Source: Phytoactinopolyspora mesophila
GTDB lineage: Bacteria; Actinomycetota; Actinomycetes; Jiangellales; Jiangellaceae
Direction: 5' to 3'
Length of the DNA stretch: 64,000 nucleotides
Assembly: GCF_010122465.1 (NCBI RefSeq)
Contig: NZ_WLZY01000008.1
Span: 248,001-312,000, forward strand
Shown here: positions 59,607-64,000 of the stretch, piece after piece
How the letters are laid out: the number at the start of each line of letters is the position of its first letter
Numbering within the stretch: position 1 is the first letter of the stretch
Notes under the pieces: model-generated
The model's database searches: none
What the model was told of the DNA's origin: nothing
What the model saw: the letters and a program-made list of their open reading frames with translations, nothing else
Position numbers and translations under genes: made by a program

Positions 59607-60566
59607 TCACGAGTCGGTGTTCTTCAACTCCTTGCGCAGCTCGCGGGGGAGCGAGAAGATCAAGGACTCTTCGGTGGTGCGGTGCTCCTCCACGTTGGGG
59701 AAGCCCCGCTCAGCCAGCCAGTCGATCACGCCGGACACCAGTTCCTCCGGCACGGAAGCACCACTGGTGAGTCCAACAGTGCTGACGCCCTCGAGCCACG
59801 TCGCGTCGATCTCCGAGGCGTTGTCGACCCGGTAGGCGGCGTCGGCACCGGCCTCGAGGGCAACCTCGACCAACCGTACCGAGTTGGACGAGTTGGCCGA
59901 ACCCACCACCAGGACGAGTTCGGACTCCGCGGCCACTTCCTTGATGGCGACCTGCCGGTTCTGGGTGGCGTAGCAGATGTCGTCACTGGGTGGGCTCATC
60001 AAATCCGGGAACCGGTCGCGCAATTTGTTGACGGTCTCGTAGGTCTCGTCGACCGACAAGGTGGTCTGTGACAACCACACCACCCGCGAGGGATCCCTCA
60101 CCTCGACGTTGGCGACATCGTCCGGACTCTGGACCAGCTGAATGTGCTCCGGGGCCTCTCCGGCGGTGCCCTCGACCTCCTCATGGCCCTCGTGGCCGAT
60201 CAGCACGATGTCGAGGTCTTCGCGCGCGAAGCGGCGCGCCTCGTTGTGCACCTTGGTGACCAGCGGGCAGGTGGCATCGATGGTCCGCAGCCCTCGCTCG
60301 GCGGCTTCGTCGTGCACCATGGGCGAGACCCCGTGGGCGGAGAACACCACCAGCGCGCCCTCGGGAACCTCGTCTAGTTCCTCTACGAAGATGGCCCCGC
60401 GCTTCTCCAGCGTCTGAACCACGTGCAAGTTGTGCACAATCTGCTTGCGGACGTAGATGGGCGGCCCGTAACGGTCAAGGGCCTTCTCGACCGTGACCAC
60501 CGCGCGGTCTACCCCCGCGCAGTAACCTCGGGGAGCGGCCAACAGCACACGTCCTTCAGCAGTCAT
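59607..60566 (-). CDS. ispH: 4-hydroxy-3-methylbut-2-enyl diphosphate reductase
   Basis: Final enzyme of the MEP isoprenoid pathway; reduces HMBPP to IPP and DMAPP with an iron-sulfur cluster; 319 residues, the normal length. Cluster cysteines are in [28 protein letters not shown] and [14 protein letters not shown]. Substrate-binding His/Glu segments are [19 protein letters not shown] and [16 protein letters not shown] 60566 has no ribosome-binding site but TACGAT lies exactly 7 nt upstream. It is divergent from xseA, whose own hexamer lies 62 bp away. The lytB/ispH, xse and ychF set is conserved in mycobacteria in the same area. Confidence 0.95.
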   Translation of the reverse strand: MTAEGRVLLAAPRGYCAGVDRAVVTVEKALDRYGPPIYVRKQIVHNLHVVQTLEKRGAIFVEELDEVPEGALVVFSAHGVSPMVHDEAAERGLRTIDATCPLVTKVHNEARRFAREDLDIVLIGHEGHEEVEGTAGEAPEHIQLVQSPDDVANVEVRDPSRVVWLSQTTLSVDETYETVNKLRDRFPDLMSPPSDDICYATQNRQVAIKEVAAESELVLVVGSANSSNSVRLVEVALEAGADAAYRVDNASEIDATWLEGVSTVGLTSGASVPEELVSGVIDWLAERGFPNVEEHRTTEESLIFSLPRELRKELKNTDS

Positions 60567-60573
60567 ACGTTAC

Positions 60574-60579
60574 ATCGTA
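60574..60579 (-). promoter_or_regulatory. Leaderless -10 element (TACGAT) of ispH
   Basis: TACGAT on the minus strand ends 7 nt before ATG 60566; no Shine-Dalgarno sequence. Confidence 0.45.
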
Positions 60580-60641
60580 GGTGCGATACCCACGCGGCTT
60601 CGAATAGCGCCCGCCCGAAGCCGGAACATCACCGGTAGCGG

Positions 60642-60647
60642 TACCGT
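60642..60647 (+). promoter_or_regulatory. Leaderless -10 element (TACCGT) of xseA
   Basis: TACCGT ends 8 nt before ATG 60656; no Shine-Dalgarno sequence. Slightly longer spacing than in the other cases. Confidence 0.35.
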
Positions 60648-60655
60648 GTGCGGCT

Positions 60656-61870
60656 ATGGCGCTCGACACCTCCCCAGAGAATCCGGCACCGGTGCGGGTC
60701 ATCACCCAGGCGATCGGCCAGTGGGTCAACCGGCTCGGCGCCGTCTGGGTCGAAGGACAGGTCACCCAGATCTCCCGCCGGCCCGGCACGCAGACGGCTT
60801 TTCTGACATTGCGCGACGCGGCGGCTGAGGTATCTTTGCAGGTCACCTCCCCCACCAGGGTCCTCGACGCGCTCGAAGTTCCCCTGACCGAAGGGGCACG
60901 GATCGTCGTGCACGCGAAGCCGTCCTGGTACTTCACCCGGGGCACCTTGTCGCTCGCGGCCGACGACATCAGGCCGGTCGGCCTCGGACAGCTCCTCGCC
61001 CGCTTGGAGCGCCTGCGCAAGATCCTCGCGGCGGAAGGCCTTTTCGCCGCCGACCGCAAACGCGCCCTGCCTTTTCTCCCGGGTGTGATCGGACTCATCT
61101 GCGGCCGGGACTCCAAAGCCGAGCACGACGTGCTCGAGAACGCGAAGCGGCGCTGGCCGGGGGTGCGTTTCCAGGTGGAGAACGTGGCCGTTCAGGGAAC
61201 CTCGGCGGCCAGCCAGGTGATAGAGGCGCTACGTGCGCTGGACCGCGACCCCGAGGTGGACGTGGTGATCATCGCCCGGGGCGGTGGTTCGGTGGAGGAC
61301 CTTCTCCCGTTCTCCGACGAGGCGTTGCTGCGCGCCGTCTCCGCCGCCCGTACACCGGTGGTCAGCGCCATCGGCCATGAGGGTGACAGTCCACTGCTGG
61401 ATCTCGTCACCGACGTCCGGGCATCGACCCCCACCGATGCGGCGAAACACGTGGTACCCGATGTCTTGGAAGAACTCACCCGGGTGACCCAGGCGAGGCA
61501 GCGAATCCGCGTGCGACTGCGGCAATGGATCGATCATGAGCAGGCCGGCCTCGACGCCACCCGCTCCCGGCCGGCTCTGGCCGATGCCGCACATAGCATC
61601 CGAATCCGCGCCGAGGATCTCGACATGCTGCGTAAACGCGCCCGCCGCACCATCGGGCATGCTTTGGATCGCGCGGCCGTCGACATCGACCACACCCGGG
61701 CGCGGATCCGTGCGCTGTCTCCGGCGGCGACGCTCGAGCGTGGGTATGCGGTGGTCCAGCACACGGAGACCACCGACGGAGCCGTCATCACGAGTCCCGA
61801 CGACGTCACGTCGGGTGAACGGCTACGTGTGATGGTCAGCGGTGGTGAGTTCGCGGCCACCGCGGACTGA
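60656..61870 (+). CDS. xseA: Exodeoxyribonuclease VII large subunit
   Basis: A 404-residue catalytic subunit of exonuclease VII, which degrades single-stranded DNA. The N-terminal OB fold ([20 protein letters not shown]) is followed by the catalytic domain with [40 protein letters not shown] and [15 protein letters not shown]-terminal coiled coil ends in [14 protein letters not shown], the usual membrane-distal strand. The length is at the short end typical of Actinobacteria. It is divergent from ispH. xseB starts 14 bp after its stop, and both are needed for activity. Confidence 0.94.
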   Translation: MALDTSPENPAPVRVITQAIGQWVNRLGAVWVEGQVTQISRRPGTQTAFLTLRDAAAEVSLQVTSPTRVLDALEVPLTEGARIVVHAKPSWYFTRGTLSLAADDIRPVGLGQLLARLERLRKILAAEGLFAADRKRALPFLPGVIGLICGRDSKAEHDVLENAKRRWPGVRFQVENVAVQGTSAASQVIEALRALDRDPEVDVVIIARGGGSVEDLLPFSDEALLRAVSAARTPVVSAIGHEGDSPLLDLVTDVRASTPTDAAKHVVPDVLEELTRVTQARQRIRVRLRQWIDHEQAGLDATRSRPALADAAHSIRIRAEDLDMLRKRARRTIGHALDRAAVDIDHTRARIRALSPAATLERGYAVVQHTETTDGAVITSPDDVTSGERLRVMVSGGEFAATAD

Positions 61871-61884
61871 TAAGTTGGCTGGCT

Positions 61885-62091
61885 ATGAGCGAGGCCGACC
61901 CCACCTACGAGCAGGCACGCGACGAGCTCGTACAAATCGTCGCCAAGCTCGAAGCCGGCGGCACCACGCTGGAAGAGTCATTGAAGTTGTGGCAGCGCGG
62001 TGAAGAACTCGCCGCCCTGTGCGAGCGCTATCTCGAAGGCGCCCGGCACAAGCTCGCCCAGGTCAGCAAAGACGACGGCACTGACAGCTGA
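61885..62091 (+). CDS. xseB: Exodeoxyribonuclease VII small subunit
   Basis: A 68-residue helical subunit that binds the large subunit in exonuclease VII. The family sequence TYEQARDELVQIVAKLEAGG, TTLEESLKLWQRGEELAALC fills almost the whole protein. ATG 61885 has no ribosome-binding site; TAAGTT is 8 nt upstream, so a second promoter is possible, though co-transcription with xseA is more likely. It is convergent with the DUF4245-like gene. Confidence 0.94.
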   Translation: MSEADPTYEQARDELVQIVAKLEAGGTTLEESLKLWQRGEELAALCERYLEGARHKLAQVSKDDGTDS

Positions 62092-62132
62092 GGCCTAGCC
62101 AGGCCCGCTGCCCCGACGCCGGGCGCCGAGCC

Positions 62133-62660
62133 TCACTCGAGCCAGGTGACGAACTCCTCGAGCGTCTCGTAGGACTCGGTTCCGCGCACGATGGTGACCA
62201 CGCCGCCGGCTGTGCGCACAAGTGCGCGGTCCTGGTTGCCGCCGCGTTCCACCAATCGTTCCCAGTTCTCGCCATCCACCGTGCTGACGCCGTCTTCTTC
62301 GAAGTCGTGCAAGCGGTCCTGCAGGTAAGCGGCCGTCTCACCGTCCGACTGCTCCAGTCCAACAAAACTCTCGCCATCGATCAGGAAGCCGATGCGCCAC
62401 TGGTCTCCACCACGTTCCTGGGCCTGATGAACGCTGGTGGCCCGCCAGTCCTCCGGCACCCGCGCCGGGGCTTCGACGTGGTACGAGTACTGGTCCTGGA
62501 CGTTGGCCAATACTCCCTCGTAGTCGACCGGGTCGGGCAGCGTGGGCTCAGGACGATTGATCGCGAACAAACCGGCGACCAACGCCAGCCCACCCAACAG
62601 GAAGAAGACTGCGCGAACCATGTCGCCGGTGGTTTCCGAACCACGAGCTTTACCGGCCAT
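62133..62660 (-). CDS. DUF4245-like membrane-anchored protein
   Basis: A 175-residue protein with a short cytosolic N-terminus, one membrane helix (about 16-34, AVFFLLGGLALVAGLFAINR) and an extracytoplasmic domain with repeated strands (YSYHVEAPARVPEDWRATSV, WRIGFLIDGESFVGLEQSDG). It matches the layout and position of DUF4245 proteins, which lie near xseB/glpX in Actinobacteria. Function unknown. ATG 62660 was preferred to a start 42 nt upstream because it gives the normal short cytosolic segment. It is convergent with xseB. Confidence 0.83.
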   Translation of the reverse strand: MAGKARGSETTGDMVRAVFFLLGGLALVAGLFAINRPEPTLPDPVDYEGVLANVQDQYSYHVEAPARVPEDWRATSVHQAQERGGDQWRIGFLIDGESFVGLEQSDGETAAYLQDRLHDFEEDGVSTVDGENWERLVERGGNQDRALVRTAGGVVTIVRGTESYETLEEFVTWLE

Positions 62661-62732
62661 ATGCACTATCTTCGCAAGGTGCGCGCCGTCCCCGGGCATC
62701 ACCCCCGCACTTCCCCGTGATCGTGAGCACGA

Positions 62733-63788
62733 TCACCGCGGATAGGCGTTGACCTCGGTCGCCTTCACCGACGCCCAGATCGAAGCCCCCGGCTCCAGGC
62801 CGAGCTCAGCCACGGCCAAGGGGGTGACGTCGGCCAGTAAGGGCACGGCCCCCTCTACGCTGATCCGCACCACGTCCCCATGGGCTTCCATGTCCTGAAT
62901 CGTTCCGGGCCACACATTGCGGGCGGAACCGCCAGGGCGGTCCGGGCTCAGCGTCACCGCCGACGGCGCGAACGCGACGTGCACCGGCCCGTGCTGATCG
63001 TGTGGAAGGGCCACGGCAGCGCCGGCACTGAGCTCGGCGCTCTTCCCGTCCGCATGACCACGCAACAGGTTCAAGCCCACGAGGCGCGCCACATATTCGG
63101 TTCGTGGGTGCCGGGCGACCGCCGCGGGGGTGCCCTCCTGGACCACCCGCCCCCGTTCCAGCACCACGATGCGGTCGCCGAGCACCATGGCCTCCAACGG
63201 ATCATGGGTGACCACGATGGCGCATCCCGCGTATCCGGTGAGGTGGCGCCGGAGCCCGGCGCGCACTGCAGGCCGGGTGCCGGCGTCCAGCGCAGCCAGC
63301 GGCTCGTCCAGCAGCAGTAGCGCGGGATCCACGATCAACGCCCGCGCCAGCGCCACCCGCTGTGCTTGCCCGCCCGAGAGCTCGGTCGGTTTGCGTCGTC
63401 CGTGCCCGGCCAGGCCCATCTGCTCCAGCCACTCCCCGGCCCGCGCCCGAGCGGTCGCGCGGGCGACACCGCGGGCGCGCAGCCCGAAGGCGATGTTCTC
63501 CGTGACATCAAGGTGTGGGAAGAGCAGGTAGTCCTGTACGACGAGCCCGACTCGGCGATCTCGCGGCTGCATATGCCGGCCGGTAGCGGTGTCGTCGAGG
63601 ACGGTCCCTCCGAGCTGGATCCGCCCTTTGCGCAGCCGCCGTAACCCGGCTAGCGCCCCCAGCAACGTCGACTTGCCGGACCCGTTGGGGCCGAGCAACG
63701 CGACCACCTCACCCGCGTCCACGTGGAGGGACATGTCCAGCAGGAACTCCCCCTGCCCGACCGTCACCGCCGCGTCCAGGGCGTTCAT
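62733..63788 (-). CDS. modC: Molybdate ABC transporter ATP-binding protein
   Basis: A 351-residue ATPase. Walker A is LLGPNGSGKSTLLGALAGL, the signature LSGGQAQRVALARAL, Walker B LLLLDEPLAALDAG and the H-loop CAIVVTHDPLEA. Residues about 285-350 form the MOP/TOBE domain (DMEAHGDVVRISVEGAVPLL, IWASVKATEVNAYPR), which is typical of ModC and binds molybdate. It follows modB with a 4-bp overlap (ATGA). The TOBE domain and modB partner make molybdate (or tungstate) the likely substrate rather than sulfate or iron. It would supply metal for enzymes such as the YdeP-type protein at 2-1375. Confidence 0.92.
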   Translation of the reverse strand: MNALDAAVTVGQGEFLLDMSLHVDAGEVVALLGPNGSGKSTLLGALAGLRRLRKGRIQLGGTVLDDTATGRHMQPRDRRVGLVVQDYLLFPHLDVTENIAFGLRARGVARATARARAGEWLEQMGLAGHGRRKPTELSGGQAQRVALARALIVDPALLLLDEPLAALDAGTRPAVRAGLRRHLTGYAGCAIVVTHDPLEAMVLGDRIVVLERGRVVQEGTPAAVARHPRTEYVARLVGLNLLRGHADGKSAELSAGAAVALPHDQHGPVHVAFAPSAVTLSPDRPGGSARNVWPGTIQDMEAHGDVVRISVEGAVPLLADVTPLAVAELGLEPGASIWASVKATEVNAYPR

Positions 63789-64000
63789 CGCGTTCCCACC
63801 CAGCGCCCGCGCAGGCCGACCAGGATCGCCACGCAGATGGCGATCATCAGCAGGCTGAGCACGATCGCGGTGTCGGTGTCGCCGGCGCCGACGGCTACGT
63901 ACGCCTCCAGCGGGAGTGTCCTCGTCGTTCCGGGAAAGCTACCGGCGAAGGTGATGGTCGCGCCGAACTCGCCGAGCGCCCGGGCCCAGGCCAGGATCGC
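63785..64000 (-). CDS. modB: Molybdate ABC transporter permease, C-terminal part
   Basis: The frame runs off the right edge, so only the last 71 residues are seen. They read ARALGEFGATITFAGSFPGT then TRTLPLEAYVAVGAGDTDTA, which is the conserved C-terminus of ModB, then a last membrane helix (IVLSLLMIAICVAILVGL) and RGRWVGTR. The stop codon overlaps the modC start by 4 bp, so the two are translationally coupled. The substrate-binding gene modA would be expected further right, outside the window. Confidence 0.9.
   Translation of the reverse strand, partial: AILAWARALGEFGATITFAGSFPGTTRTLPLEAYVAVGAGDTDTAIVLSLLMIAICVAILVGLRGRWVGTR

Noticed and set aside
2-64000. A functional link between the molybdenum enzyme at the left edge and modBC at the right edge
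   Set aside because: They are over 60 kb apart with many unrelated genes between; the connection is metabolic at most and not a gene cluster.
2-64000. tRNA genes, rRNA, CRISPR arrays and prophage modules
   Set aside because: I looked for cloverleaf-like segments, regular short repeats with spacers, and integrase or phage structural proteins and saw none; a tool search could still find a missed tRNA.

Overview
The window is high-GC actinobacterial DNA. The evidence is a mycothiol gene (mshB), a 7Fe ferredoxin of the mycobacterial type, a 55-residue DUF3117 protein, a FolP2-type dihydropteroate synthase paralogue, and the succinylase branch of diaminopimelate synthesis (dapD, dapC, dapE). Two betaine/choline-type BCCT carriers and lipoproteins with acidic linkers would suit a salt-tolerant actinomycete, perhaps of the Jiangellaceae; that placement is a guess. 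I see no rRNA, tRNA, CRISPR array, prophage or recognisable transposase gene. Almost all of the window is chromosomal housekeeping, transport and regulation.

Layout. 1-3.9 kb: 3' part of a YdeP-type molybdopterin oxidoreductase, a small YdhR-like gene inside a 61-bp inverted repeat, pepA, and DUF3117. 4-10.7 kb: enoyl-CoA hydratase, tag, a DivIVA-like protein, folP2, a RibD-C reductase, a methyltransferase, a LOG-type hydrolase and dapE, similar in content to the M. tuberculosis Rv1201-Rv1211 neighbourhood. 10.7-14.8 kb: a DinB/maleylpyruvate-isomerase-like protein, an ECF sigma factor with a membrane partner, a face-to-face MarR/membrane-protein pair, and a secreted I36-type protein. 14.9-22.1 kb: dapD with three downstream genes (including a zinc metallopeptidase with Gly-Asp-Leu repeats), dapC, ferredoxin and an acetyltransferase. 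22-27.5 kb: a VanW protein, mshB and a GAF regulator.

27.8-44.3 kb is a transport block, all on the minus strand. A peptide ABC cluster without ATPases is followed by typA, two tandem BCCT carriers, and a complete five-gene peptide ABC operon with an unusually long permease. 44.3-48.8 kb is a succinate dehydrogenase/fumarate reductase operon headed by a 98-residue protein of unknown function. 49-56.8 kb is a patchwork of small regulators, acetyltransferases, a cupin, a GlxA-type regulator, two Rid paralogues and a PIN-domain toxin remnant. 56.8-64 kb is a conserved block: ychF, rmuC, ispH, xseA-xseB, a DUF4245-like protein, then modC and the end of modB.

Two window-wide patterns stand out. 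First, many genes have no ribosome-binding site but carry a TANNNT hexamer 6-8 nt before the start codon, which is the expected form of a leaderless promoter. Second, gene 3' ends, especially at convergent junctions, carry long perfect or near-perfect hairpins without T-tracts. At least two of these share a nearly identical 49-nt loop on unrelated stems. No wholly new multi-gene system is evident. The best leads for something undescribed are the conserved-loop hairpins, the 61-bp inverted repeat around the YdhR-like gene, and the overlapping divergent leaderless promoters.
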